Assembly (NCBI GenBank): GCA_003008705.1
Contig: PDUO01000058.1
Location: 4,263-68,262 of the forward strand
From: Pezicula radicicola
Taxonomy: Eukaryota; Ascomycota; Leotiomycetes; Helotiales; Dermateaceae
Length of the DNA stretch: 64,000 nucleotides
Reading direction: 5' to 3'
In this document: positions 48,221-60,299 of the stretch, piece after piece
Position numbering within the stretch: position 1 is the first letter of the stretch
Layout of the letters: the number at the start of each line of letters is the position of its first letter
Made by a program: the position numbers and the translations under genes
Notes under the pieces: model-generated
Database searches by the model: none
Seen by the model: only the letters and a program-made list of their open reading frames with translations
Told to the model about the DNA's origin: nothing

Positions 48221-51200
48221 TGATGGAGATTAATTCAGATCGTCCCGAGCAGTTTGGTCCACTTGGGTTTTAGAATTCGGTCTTTTTTATTTCATTTGTT
48301 ACACAACCTAGTTATGATATGGTCTGTGTCGTTGGAAGGTGGAGGTACACGTGGTCAAATGTCTTGTTATATACTGGAGCGGTACATCCTCGCTAAGTGC
48401 GGGGCAGCTGTTCGTCAGAAACATGGAAAGTCTGAACTCTGATGGCAATTGAGTTGGCGTTTGCGAAACTAAAGCATGGGATCGGTCACTAATTAGTAGC
48501 TGGCGCGTTATACAATTGGTTGCAAATCTGTCGTATTTTATGCTTTCTATTGTTGTTTCTAAAGTGATCCTCTAGGTGAATCTCCCATACTTTCATAATC
48601 AAGGATCAGCGAGTATTTAAGCGACCAATCCCTATTCGGGCCTAGTGGGCAGCGGGCTTCTCTATTTAGCCTTTCTAGCGAGTCATCTTGGGTTGGGTAA
48701 GCAGATACTACTCATGATACGTAGGAGTATATCTTCAGGAAACTTGGCGCTGCGGGAGCTACTCAGATAGATCTTCTGTAAAGGGTTGCTACTACCTTCT
48801 CAAATATCACAAGATGTCTTGTCGTTCTTGGCCTGCGGTTCCAGCATCCAGGTTACCCAGATAGTCAGGTCCTTAACGCCACGATGCACGGTTAATTCGC
48901 TGGCAATAGCCGAAGTGGAACATTACAGTTACTAAAGGAAAAGATGACAGGGTACTTCCGTACCAAGGCATTATCCCTGTTCGCTTTGATAGCCGTTTGA
49001 CCAGTGGTCCTTGGCATGGGTACTAAGCTTTTGGGTGTCAGCCTCCATGAGGTTCAGACTGTAGGCCCGTTAACGATGCAGTGGTCGTAAAATCCACTGA
49101 TCCAGTAGATGCAACTCTGTGGAGGGAAAACGCACGGCCTTCTTTTGCGGCTGCTTTCCGGGACTTACTCGTACTTCTAAGCAAATTCTCGTATGATTAT
49201 ATAAGCGAAGATTGACTTTCGAGCGACATCAGATACAGTAGGCTATAGCCCATGGGCAAGACATAAGCGAGCACTCGATTACCCACGGGGAAGATTAGGA
49301 TTTAGGATTAGATGAACAAGCAATCTTCCTTGAGACATCGGAATCTAAGGTAATTAACCCTCCCGTCAATCTCTGAGGTCAGCGACGAAGTTACGAAGGT
49401 AAGAATCTCCGGGCTCCAACTTTGTTTTTTAGGAAACTTGAAATAGATTCCCTCGCTCCCGAAATAATCAGCGTTCGTCGACTAAAATCTGACAAAGCTA
49501 GGTGCTTTGCGGCGGTCTCGCAATTCACTTTATCACATGTAAACACGTCAGTTCGTGATTTTGACTGCATCAATATTGATGTATTGTAATGGAGTATTGT
49601 TACATCAAGGAGGCTGTCAGAGTCCAGATTGGTGATTGCACAGTCTCGAAATTTGTGAGGTGATATTTTAGTATGGAAGGTATACAAATCACTGTTCGGG
49701 GCCTCACAATTGCCCCTCCTTCATTTGTCCGCTCACTATTCTCAATATCGCAAAGTACAGCATGTTGTCATTAATGTTCCAAAGTTTTGTAGGCCGCATT
49801 GCCGATAGTTGGGGTAATTTTAGGCCTGATTTGCAATTAGAGTTCATATCAAATGTGTGCAGCAATAATGGCAATATTGTATGAAAGTTATGTACATCTT
49901 AAATCCATAAATGGTGTTAGTTGCTAGAAATATTTCCAAATATTCTTACGCACTGGAACCTTGCATAAGGTAAGGCTGATATTCGGGTACATGCGGCCCT
50001 GGCCGTCACTCAAATACCCGCTGACTGTACCAACAAAACGGAAAGATAGTAAAATTGAGTGGTCCGGACTCCGGACCGAGATGTTCTAGCCGGCGTAGAC
50101 GGTAGTGATAACCCCCCTGGAATATTTAGTCTATCCGTTTGAGCCCCTCAAACAAGGGTTCAAGTTCGCCAGATAGTTTATTCTGTATTCATGAGCCAAT
50201 AAGATACTGTTAATTGCAGGGAGATATCCCACGCGGGTTGTTGTCACTTTAGTTCAAGGGGAAGCAATTGCTACTCTATGCTTACTGTACCGGTATCTAT
50301 ATGACCGAGAGACAACGCAAGAGATACAGTAGGTGTTTTTACGTAGAATTGAGGCACAGCCCATTGAAACCTCCTTCCCAAAAGTAAACATTCGTACGAT
50401 ACCGAAAATACTACCAAGGCTGAGCGACGAGGACGTGCGGGTGTAGTTCGTTCCATAGAAACATCAACCGACTGGGAAGAACCCTGAAACCTGCACGAGG
50501 CTCATTTGGGGTAAAGAAGGAGCGTGCCAAATTGACGCACGAGGGTAAGAGCACAAGGTTTATTACAGTGATATTCTTCGAACGAGATTGCCTTGGTCCC
50601 TTCGATGTTTGAAGGGGGAGCCAGATCCTTCATCCACCAGAGCTGTCTGTGTGTAGTCATGGCGATGCTGTCTGTATCCACCCGTTACGCAGCCCCCCAC
50701 GTTTCCGTCCAATTGGACTAAGCTAAGTTCTTTTTCCACGGAAGCCTTTGCGACAACCGCTGTCAAAGAGCCAGCCAGCAGTCCCGAATACCATTATGAA
50801 CCCCAGAAAAGCCCCCAACCATAGACTTCGCACCCACCTTTGCCCCGAATGTGCCTGTCCCGTTTCTCAATCCATGCACCGTTTCCCAAAAAGTGGTGAG
50901 CTACATCTGCTTTCATAACCACCCTAGGTTTACCCAAGCATTATAATTCAGAGCAATATGTCGCCACTGTGGTTACGGGAACAATATTGCTCACGCTCGT
51001 GGCCTCGTGCATTGGTATCCAGGAAGTGTGAGCCTAAACGACCAGCAGGTTGTATTGCAGCAAGATCCACCCCCTGGCATGCAAGGCTACCCAGAAAGTA
51101 AGTTGTAACCTTCTTGACGGCGTGCCCGGTCCACTACTGCAAGACGAGAAACTTTAGGGTTCTGGGATTAGCCTCGAACAAAGTTGTTTTCTTCCAGCCA

Positions 51201-52106
51201 AGGAAGTCTGTATACACTAGCGAGAACTGTTTGGATGAACAATTAGTGAGCTCTCAAACCTGACGCTGAAGGTCAAGCTTCTCGCGTTGAATTGGCATCT
51301 CCAAGTGCAGGCTAAGCTTTCTTACCCAGTGCTCAGAGCAATTTACGCCGCGCAAGTGCCAACAACCAAGAGATCTAATCTTCTAAAGATCTTTGACATA
51401 ATCGTATCTCCGTCAATAATAGCTTGGGGATAGAAGTTAAGCGACGACTGGACAGCATCACAAACGGCGACTACAGTGTTGCTTATGCAGCCCATGACAA
51501 TGGTTAAGCGCCGCATGTTCTGGTAATTGTCCACCACACACAGGGAGCAAACGTAATGGGTAGAGATCCGGCGATAAGAATAATCTGAAGTGTACTTTCT
51601 CGTGCTCGCCATCGAAGGATTCTTATGTTCCATTGTATCCACATCCGCAAGTGCGTATCAAAGCTTCGTGATAAGCAGCACGGGAGAACTATGGAGCTAT
51701 AGCCAACAAGGTTCGAAAGAAAGTTAATTTTCTTATTCCTCATTGAGATACTTCTCGGACCATGTATAGTGTTCTAACAACAATCAAACCCTGGGGTTTA
51801 CGAGTCAATGTCACGAACTCGTGGGCGTGGCGACATAGAAATTGTTGCTGGAGCAGTTCGTGGGTGAGACCCCGCCGAATAAGCTTCATCTTATTCACGA
51901 GCATGGCAAGCACATAGGATCCAGTATCACTAGTTCCATTCAAGTACCAGGGCCTATTCCAGGGTACGATGGTGGACTTACCGTCTTACAGAGTTGTGCC
52001 ATGTGGCGTGCACTGTATAAAGACATGTTATACATTCCCAAAAGTCCATGCCTACCCCTCTCCCGCCAATTCTTGCATACAGATCGTCCTGCATACTCCC
52101 AACACA
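48221..52106. other. 3.9-kb region without recognisable gene
   Basis: The longest empty stretch. Composition is not strongly AT-biased, yet open frames stay below 100 codons (for example 49391-49687, 50563-50766 and 51343-51943, all minus) and none shows a domain or plausible multi-exon model. It could be a relic of decayed genes, a long regulatory region, or contain noncoding RNA. Confidence 0.5.
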
Positions 52107-53176
52107 ATGGAAAAGACTGACACTCTATCCTACAAGTTTTCAGCAGGTATGACTACGAGTCAGGGGACCTCTGGGGGTTTCAACCTTACAGACATAGAGG
52201 AGCAATGGCAGAAAATCCAAGATGCAGCTGAGCGTAGGAAGATTCAGAATCGAAACGCGCAACGAAAGTATAGTAAGTAATACCCTGAAAGTATTCATGC
52301 AAAATTTGAAGACTAATGTTCCCCAGGAAAGAATCTCAAACGTCGAGTCGAGGACTTAGAGCGCCAAAATATGTATCGAACATACAACTCAAGTTCGGGC
52401 TCTGGTTCCGCATCCACAACTTCCACGGCTCCATCTCTTTCCTTAGAGCAGCATAAAAAGCCAGGAACATCTTCAAGTATGGAGGAAGATTGCTCGAAGC
52501 TTGAGGCAAACAACTCCCAGGGAATGGTCCTACGGAATGGACTCATAGGAGCGGGCTCTGAAAGCAATACACCGAGCCAGGAGATTGGTAACCCAATGAA
52601 TTCATCAGGAAATGACTGGATATGCCACAGAGACCAGTCCAATCCATCAACCATACATACACTCCTGAATCAATCTCCAGATCTGACAAGGAATTATATG
52701 GACCAAGCCTCCCAAGACCATCACATGCAAAATTCGACAAGTTTTATAGACATGTCGTCTATTAACGATTACATCCATGCCAACAACACTCTCATAGAGG
52801 ATCTTGAAGAACATCTTGGCAGTCCAGAAAGTAATAGTGAAGACAATCTGCGCATGCATAACCTTGGAGTTTATAAGTCTCAGGTATTTATTAGTCTTCG
52901 CTTGTTCAAGGAATTTGTACTCACATCACCTCGCAGCGACCACGCTCTACGCCCACAGAATTCGACCTGACAGTACATATGGGTAGCAATCCACTTCACC
53001 TAGCCGCAATGGGAGGATACCATGAAATAGTATCACTTCTTGTAGACCGGGGAAGCGACATAAATGCACGCAACAACCAGGGCTGGACCGCGCTCCACTT
53101 GGCAGCAGAGCGCGGCCAACATGAAGTTGTGAAAGTTCTTATTGAAAAGGGTGCGGATCTCTTCAGTCGAATTTGA
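52107..53176 (+). CDS. bANK (TOXE-type) transcription factor, truncated ankyrin region
   Basis: Exons 52107-52272, 52327-52883 and 52937-53176 give 320 aa. Residues 41-66 form a bZIP-like basic region (RRKIQNRNAQRKYRKNLKRR) formed across intron 1, with no leucine heptads after it. A ~170-residue Ser/Asn/Gln-rich linker follows. Two ankyrin repeats start at NPLHLAAMGGYHEIV and WTALHLAAERGQHEVV. This basic-region-plus-ankyrin layout is that of TOXE, the regulator of the HC-toxin cluster, and related cluster regulators. TOXE has about four repeats; here the frame stops after GADLFSRI. Remnants of further repeats lie just downstream in other frames, so the gene is probably damaged. Confidence 0.78.
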
Positions 53177-53445
53177 GCTTCAGAGGGGTTTATTATATCT
53201 ACAATTTGGACTGTTGGGAAGGTTACGGGGAAAGGAGGGGGAAAGTGCGGTGATGAAAGGCATTATCGCGGAAGGGAAATGGTTGGGAAGACAGAAAGTC
53301 AGATGGACGTTGATCTTGGACAGATCTGGATATCATAATTGAGCATCGTGAGATAAGGGGATAGCTCACGGGCGTCGCAACATGGATATGTTTTGGGAAG
53401 ATTATTAGAGTGTGGGATTTTGGTTGGGCGATGGATGGCGCTTTG
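53177..53445 (+). pseudogene. decayed ankyrin repeats 3 and 4 of the bANK gene
   Basis: Immediately after the stop, a different frame (about 53163-53342) reads GLLYLQFGLLGR and later GESAVMKGIIAEGKWLG, the layout of an ankyrin helix pair. The original frame returns at about 53363 with ASQHGYVLGRLLECG, again ankyrin-like. Stops and frame changes separate these. This looks like a once longer ankyrin domain broken by small indels. No intron of normal length would bridge the first break. The pattern match is by eye. Confidence 0.55.
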
Positions 53446-53759
53446 GTTTTACTATACCCATTCTACACCCACGGAATCTAGATAGATAGCTCATCACTTG
53501 ATGAAAGAAACGCAAGATGATTATTTAATCGCGACTCCCATGAGGTTCTTTGCGCATTAGTGATGCTACTCTTGATTCCACACGTGTAGGTTCATGGGTG
53601 GCAGTCAAAAAGTTAACCGAGCAGGAAGTGGATAAGCTTTCCAAGACGGTTAGTCGAGCAGAACACCTTCCGAATTGGGTAGCAAAATTGGGATCTGCGG
53701 TCAGGATGTCGTGGTTGAAAGTTAAAATAAGGCGAAGTTCGGCAGCAAGATACCCGTGT
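53446..53759. other. intergenic flank of inverted-repeat element
   Basis: About 0.3 kb with overlapping frames on both strands (53525-53822) and no domain. It ends at the left arm of the inverted-repeat element. Confidence 0.45.
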
Positions 53760-54257
53760 CTATGGAGGATCATAACGTCCACGGTGGGCGAAACTCTTTC
53801 TACCGGTAAAATTAAAATATAAGCTCTATACTCCCTAAAAATATAGGATATACTATATTAGGGCTCTACTACTTACTACCTTAAAGTAGCAAGAGTTAAA
53901 TACTATTGTTAGTATTAGAAGAGTTTAGCTAAAGTATAATAATCCTCTATCCCTTGCTTAGTCCTAAGGCTAGGGGTTTATAAGCAAAATGGTATTTTTA
54001 AAGAGGCACTACATCTCTAGGCTATAAGTCCCTAAATAGGAGAATTACGAGCTGTGCGTCTAGGCTGTAAGCCCTAAAACTATAGGGCTTCTAGCCTGAA
54101 TCTACTACTTTTACTAATTTGCGTACGAACCCCACCCGTAGGACTAAGCAAGGGATACTTACTCTTTACTGTCTTACTCGAATCTACCGCCTACAAAGTA
54201 GTGACCCTTTCAGGCCTAAGTAGTTTCGCCCACCGTGGACGTTATAATCCTCCATAG
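53760..54257. mobile_element. fold-back element with 36-bp terminal inverted repeats
   Basis: The arms 53760-53795 and 54222-54257 are inverted copies with one mismatch; both contain AACGTCCACGGTGGGCGAAA. Inside is a second inverted pair: CCCTTGCTTAGTCCTA near 53951-53966 and its reverse complement near 54141-54156. The 498-bp interior is AT-rich with many TAG/TTA stops and no protein. This nested arrangement is typical of a non-autonomous, fold-back/MITE-like transposon, perhaps affected by RIP. Exact termini and target duplication are unclear because the symmetry runs beyond CCACGG. Confidence 0.72.
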
Positions 54258-54559
54258 CTGTCTCGCCAGTCATGTCACAAACAGTCAGCCCTACATCACG
54301 GTTGCCTTTTACTACAACAAATTGTGTGAAGGCACAGTATTGGTTACAATGAGGTACTTGCACTGCAGGAGCCTACGTAGAACCCCCACTTTACGAACAG
54401 TGCTCAATATCTATCCCTGGCCGTCTCATACTAATTCCTATTTTCCCCACCCCCCTTGTCAGACTCAGACCATATAACCCACTTCAGAGCTCAAGAATTA
54501 GGTCTTCACCAACCTTCACTTCCTCTTCCTCAAACCAAAAACTCTCACCAAAATTCATC

Positions 54560-54676
54560 ATGATTATCTACAAGCTCGTCAAGAAGGCCATCGACAAGAA
54601 AAAGGACAAGGAGTCTGCAAAGAACTCAGCTCCTGCTGCCAGCTCTACTCCCGCTCCAAAGCCATCGAACTGGTGA
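54560..54676 (+). CDS. 38-residue basic peptide
   Basis: A short frame beginning MIIYKLVKKAIDKKKDK in a good context (ATCATG) encodes 38 residues: an amphipathic Lys-rich start and an Ala/Pro/Ser tail. At its end, a GTGAGT donor overlaps the last codon (TG|GTGAGT) and an AAG acceptor at about 54732 would rejoin TG with A, again making a stop. Splicing would thus change only the final Trp. A pyrimidine/ACC-rich leader precedes it, as in expressed fungal genes. No family recognised; could be a real micro-protein or a leader. Confidence 0.45.
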   Translation: MIIYKLVKKAIDKKKDKESAKNSAPAASSTPAPKPSNW

Positions 54677-55220
54677 GTTCATTTCGTCAATCATTTCCAT
54701 GGAACGCACTGACTGACACTTTATCTGAAAGATCTCGATCCTTCACTCAAACTCATACGACATGGAAGCATATTGGAGGAGTAATGGAGTGACGGGAAGG
54801 AAGGAAGATTGCCGGATGAATGTCTTAGGATGAAGGAAATTTTGTTGCGTGCTTTTGGGTTGCAGATAATGGTTTTAACAAAGATATCCAATTCTGTTTG
54901 ATCCTACAATTCTGCATTCATAACTCCACATTACCTTAAATTATGTGCTTGAACCTGTGACTATTCTAAACCTGGAGAGAAATTCTGAGCTCCAATAGTG
55001 AACTTGCACTGCACTGTTTCACAAATAATTAATTTATTAATCCTCTAACACAGTTAGATTGTTGATTCTATGCAAGGTGAATTAAAAACATAGAGGCGAA
55101 CGTGACCCATTACAGTCGCTAAATTACACAAGTTCTATTCCTGCTCTATTCTCTGCCAACCCAGTATACTCCAATGCTATAGCGCCTCAGTATCAGCCCG
55201 ATACTGATACTAGCGACCGT
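54677..55220. other. intergenic, no gene seen
   Basis: About 0.54 kb. A possible untranslated second exon of the micro-protein gene starts near 54732. Nothing else recognised. Confidence 0.45.
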
Positions 55221-56094
55221 TTACTTACTGCGGGGAGCCGTAATACCAACAGCCACATAAGTCGCTCCGATGAAAATCTCCGGGAGCCAAGCAACACAAA
55301 GATACAAGACCCAGCTACCGGTCAATGCGTTGAACTCTTGGTTCATGGTGGTATCAATTGTGATGGCAATCCCACATGTGTACACCAATCTGAGACCTAA
55401 CAATGGCATAATAATACCTCCGATAACAGGGAATAACGCCTTGTGAAGACTGTCCATGTATTGGCGCTCGCTCCATTTCGTGAACAGCGACACTCCAATC
55501 AATAACCAAGAGCCAACTGAAAGACCAGCTGCAATGCGGAGATAGAGTTGTCCTGTCTTGATGTTTGTGGGAACTGTTGCGAATGCATCGAGTCCACCAA
55601 CGATTCCAAGAGCCAAAGATGCGATAACCATCAATTGTGTGATACGAGGAAGGCTCAAAAGACCGTGTCGACCTATGCTACCTCCCGAGCTGCTGCCGCT
55701 TCGAGAACATCAGTATCCTGCTAAATACATAATCGTGAGCCTACGATCACTTACCTTGATTTCATGAAGTGTGCCGTCGCCAACAACAATGGGGAAAGGA
55801 CAACAGTGCTGAGAATTGCAGCAGGTGTATAGAGATCCGCATTGTTGTTAAGCTGAACATCTACTGACATTGCTGCTCCGACCAATTTGACTAAATGAAA
55901 GATAGAGTTAGTAGGCTGGCATCGCGCTTCTTTTAGTGCGACAACTTACTGAGACAGAATAAGACGACGAAAGCAAAGCCGGTGGACTTTGTGATGCCAT
56001 GATGAAAGACCGCAAAGATAGCACCTGCTAGAATAGGAATGTATATTCCCAGTGCAGCAGCATTCAAATCGCCGCGTTGATTGAGTTTTGTCAT
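55221..56094 (-). CDS. multi-spanning fungal membrane protein of unknown function
   Basis: Exons (minus order) 56094-55950, 55890-55755 and 55698-55221 give about 252 aa with seven hydrophobic segments, starting MTKLNQRGDLNAAALGIYIP. This resembles a widespread uncharacterised ascomycete family (I believe the DUF7702 type) often near secondary-metabolism genes; no enzyme motif is visible. The last intron has three possible in-frame acceptors (exon 3 starting at 55698, 55695 or 55692), so 250-252 residues are all possible. Divergent from the MFS gene with a ~560-bp shared promoter. Confidence 0.75.
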
Positions 56095-56656
56095 CGCTGC
56101 TTAGAAAGATGGAGTTTTTGGTGTTGGAGGATACAAACGAATACGATAGTAATCCCCAGCGACATACGACTTGGCAGAGTACGGAGTATATATTGAAGAT
56201 GACAAAACCAGGCAACCCTTCAGATAAATGAAGAGAAGGCGTTTTGTAATGGTGGGCGATCATATCCCCCAAGAAATGGCCAGTGCCACCCTCTGCTCAC
56301 CTAAATCTGAGTTTCGCCAGGTTGTATGTCGGTAGTCCCCTGTCCTAACAATTCGGCGCTTATGTGACATTACTTCACATATTAGAGATCCACTTCTGCT
56401 TTGCTGACGGGATTGTGTCGGTTCCGCCATCCTGCATTCCACAAATCGTTAGCATCAAGTCACGATGCTGAGCTTTGAAGTGTAGATAAGTCAATAATTA
56501 CAGGGGACTTACGAACGTGGCGGTTGCACCGGATTCTTTCAGAGTACGTCAAATGAGCAGTTGGGCATGTATACATTCATTCTTTTCTCCACTCCCCATC
56601 GTCTTTCATTTCTGTTATCTTTATTCTTTTGTGGTATTTTTCTAGATCGCTGAGCC
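56095..56656. other. divergent promoter region
   Basis: About 0.56 kb between the membrane protein (-) and MFS transporter (+). It could coordinate both genes. No specific site recognised. Confidence 0.5.
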
Positions 56657-58813
56657 ATGGACGAAAAGAAGAGTGTTGAGACCCTTGTGGCCACCTCGGT
56701 CCTAGATGGTAGCACGAATTCAGAGAAAAATGGGAGTGAAAGTTCCTTGCCAGTTTCCTCTTTCGAAGAAGGGTTGGAGAGTCCTACAAAAGATGTAGAC
56801 TCAGATACAGAGAAGAACCTTGATGCTCCTAAGCCAGTACAAACGGCAGAGGACGATTTACACGACACCAATTACCCAAGTGGAGCTCGGTTCTATGCTC
56901 TCACCGGTGCCTTGTGTGTTACAATCGCTCTTGTGAGTATTGCAGAACAGGAACCGACAACTTTTAAGATAGCTTTGGCTAACAATCTTAGGTTGCGCTT
57001 GACTCGACCATTGTTTGTGAGTTCCCGTATTTTGGGAAACTTCAGAGCCTCATAGTCTAACTAAATATTTTAGCAACTGCAATCCCAACTCTAGTAGGAC
57101 AATGGGATTCTCTGGCAGACATGGGGTGGTATGGTGCTGCATATTCGTTACCACAGCCCACACTGCAACCATCTTTCGGGAAGTTATATCCATATTTCAA
57201 CACAAAGTACATGTTCTTAACTGGGCTATGTCTGTTTGAAAGTAAGTTTTCAAACTGGAAACCATTGGTGACATGGAGGCCTAACACTTTCCTAAATAGT
57301 TGGATCTTTGATCTGCTCGCTCGCCCAGGGCTCAATAAATTTCATCCTCGGTAGAACGGTCGCTGGTGTAGGAGCTGCAATTATCGCACCTGGAATGATG
57401 CTGATTCTAATCGATACTGTACCTCGACCTAAACGACCATTGTATACCGGCCTGCTCGCTGCAGCCGCCGGTATCGCAGCATGTCTTGGACCTTTCATCG
57501 GCGGAACATTTACAACACATGTCTCCTGGCGCTGGTGTTTCTGGATCAACTTGCCACTTGGATTCATGTCTTGCTGCATGCTCTTGTTCTTCTACGTTCC
57601 TAAACCACGCCAACAAGGAACTCCGGCAAAGCAGATCTTTTTGGCTCTGGATCCTCTTGGTTGCTTAATGCTCACAGGATCTGTACTGTCACTCTTGCTC
57701 TCCATGACCTTCGCTAGTGAGACGAGTTGGAAAGAACCTAAAGTCATCGCGCTGCTTTGTCTTTGCGCTTTCTTCCTTGGCTGTTTGGTCGTATCGCAAC
57801 TCATCGCAAAGCCAGGCAGGAGTCTACTTCCTGGTAGAATCCTCAAGAACAAAGGCATTATCCTCTGTGCTGTATTTGGATTCTTAGTTGAGATGGGGTC
57901 TACCTCTCATGTCTATTACCTTCCGTTCTATTTCCAGGTGCGTTCATATGCGCTATTGAATTCAAAGATGAAGAAGCTGACTATCATAACCAGGGAGTCA
58001 AAGGAGCCTCTGCGGCAGGCAGTGGAGTAGATTTGTTACCATATCTTCTGAGTCAAACACTTGCAGCTGTGGTAGCCGGAGTTGCAATCAACCGGTCCGG
58101 ATACTTCAATCCTCCAATGATTAGTGGAACAGCAATGTTCTGTGTTGGTGCAGGTCTTCTTCACACAATCACAGTCAATACTCCCTCTAGTGTTTGGATA
58201 GGATACCAGATTTTAGCCGGATTTGGAACCGGTTGCGCTCAATTCATGGCTATGGGTATTGCTCAACAGCTCCTTGAGAAGCAGGATGAGTCTATAGGAT
58301 TATCCATGGTTTACATGATCAAAACTTTGGGACAGTAAGTTCATAATTTTGGTCAGGATATGTTTTGGATTCAGACTAATGTGTTTTAACGATAGATCTC
58401 TCACTGTCTCCATGTGCAGTACTATCTTCTACTCCAAGCTACGAGGCGATTTAGCACACGCCGGTCTCGACAAAGCCGAAGTCAACCAAATACTACTCAG
58501 TCTAAATCATATCTCGGGAGGAACGTCATCTGCGGAGATAAAGGCCATTGCAGCAAAAGCTGTGGCTGGAGCTATCCAGATTGTCTTCATTGTTCCGATT
58601 GCTTCTGGTGTTGCAGCCTGGGCCGTGGCTATGGTTACAAAGTGGAGAAAGATTCAAAAGCCAGAAGATGATCCTAAGGTCGAGACAAAGACAGAGTCTG
58701 ATGGACAGATGAAGATTGAGACAGAGGAGAAGTCAGCAAGCCAGATCAAAGCTGAGGAAGAAGCCGAGGCTAGAATCTTGGCGAGGATCGCAGCTAAGGC
58801 GGAGAAGAATTAG
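56657..58813 (+). CDS. MFS drug/toxin exporter, 14-TM DHA type
   Basis: Proton-driven efflux pump of the major facilitator superfamily. Exons 56657-56932, 56992-57016 (only 25 nt), 57074-57241, 57300-57937, 57994-58334 and 58396-58813 give 621 aa. After an 80-residue acidic cytosolic N-terminus come LDSTIVSTAIPTL (TM1, motif D1), WYGAAYSL, LGRTVAGVGAA (motif B), GIAACLGPFIGGTFTTHVSWRWCFWINLPLG (motif C region, split here by wording only), and many later helices. The last ~60 residues are a charged Lys/Glu coil. Similar to TOXA-type exporters in secondary-metabolite clusters. Neighbouring P450 and acyltransferase genes fit a self-protection/export role. Confidence 0.9.
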
Positions 58814-60299
58814 ACATTTCGGTATTATCGTCGTATTATACATGGCATCACTATAGACCTGGCGTTTTCTGCTCATATTCTTTGTCCTGCTGAGGAACAG
58901 ACTCGTGGCATCATTGTTGTACGTAATTAATTGCAAATGATCTCTTCTGATTTTTAGATGCCATGTACAACCTTTACATGATTAAATGTCTGTCTTTTGG
59001 CCAATATTCCAAGTGTATTGTTCTTGAATTTTTTTAATTTTTGTTTCTGATTATGCAGTATAAACTTCAGATACTGTAGGACTGAAACTAGACATCATAA
59101 GTCTTTGCGTACTCGTCGTCTCGCCAATAAGCGAGTTTTCTGTTTCGGAATTTTCAGTGCCATTACCCTTCAGAGAAACTCAGTCTTTTCTCTGCTTGAA
59201 GTATATAGAGAAACATAGATATAATTTAATTCCGTTATTTTCAATCAACTTGTACATTATAGTTGCATTAGATACCGATTTCGAATCATACTATGGAGGG
59301 TTATTAAGACAAATTGGGCATGTTCCGGGATTTGACTAATACAACGAATTGTTAATATCACACACCGATTTGATAAATTTGGTGGCATTAGACTAATTTG
59401 TAACGAGTTAATTAATTCAACGTCAATTTCATATTGCTAAATTTTAGTACTAACTGATTAACCAATTCGATGTCAAGTTAATTAACTCACCAGACTTAAA
59501 TTCACATCTAGATTCAGATTCAAATAGAGATTAATCAATCTATCATTCATATCAACGGCAAATAAATCAACATCACTAGGTAATATAAGGAGTTGGAGGG
59601 TAGATATCCGATCAGAATGCCATATTCCACTTGGGAAGTCATTTAATTAAATATACAGATTCAGATTCAACTAGAAAGTAAGCTAATATTGGTTGAAAGC
59701 AATGAAATCAACGAATCAGAAATCAGTTGGGAATTCGCATAACAGCACCGAATCAACGAAATAGGTGCGCGAATTAGTCAATTCGATAATTGGTAACATC
59801 GTCATCGCTGGCAGCTCCCCCCTTCTCTTTCTAAGGAAGCCAAAAACCACAACTTCTAGGACATACTATCCTACCTAAGTTTTTAGTGAGTTTGTCCCGG
59901 GAGGTCAACAAACTGTTGCAGAGAAGAAACTAATTAAGTTACTTGAATGCATTTGTTAGATAGCTCGCTTAAATTAAAGCAGGCTACTTTTTCAAAGTAT
60001 ATAAATTTAGGGTCTAATTACCTTACAGCAACATATTAGCCTATTTATATAAGGTACATAACGAATTAGTTAGGTAAATGTCTTAAGTTGTGGAAGTTGT
60101 GACTATTCCAATCTATTTAAAATAAATAAAATGCCTAACTTGTCCCAATAACATTCATTTCAAATTATATATCCCTCTCTTGGAGAAATTTGCCATGTTG
60201 AATATATTCGGAAATGCACCAAGAACCAGTTTGAGAGATCTCATTATTGAACATTTTTATTTGACAACTATACTACAAAAGAAACCCATTATCATCCCA
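58814..60299. other. AT-rich intergenic region
   Basis: About 1.5 kb between convergent MFS and P450 genes. 59300-60170 is strongly AT-rich, with scattered repeats of TTAATTAA/AATTCGAT-like words. No gene recognised. Confidence 0.6.

Noticed and set aside
50145..50175. GGGTTCAAGTTC resembling a tRNA T-loop
   Set aside because: No cloverleaf could be drawn with the flanks.
51343..51943. Chain of minus-strand frames that might form a membrane or regulatory protein
   Set aside because: I could not assemble an in-frame spliced model and no motif was recognised.
59300..60170. AT-rich region with recurrent TTAATTAA words as a possible replication origin
   Set aside because: Composition alone is not evidence; no defined consensus could be supported.
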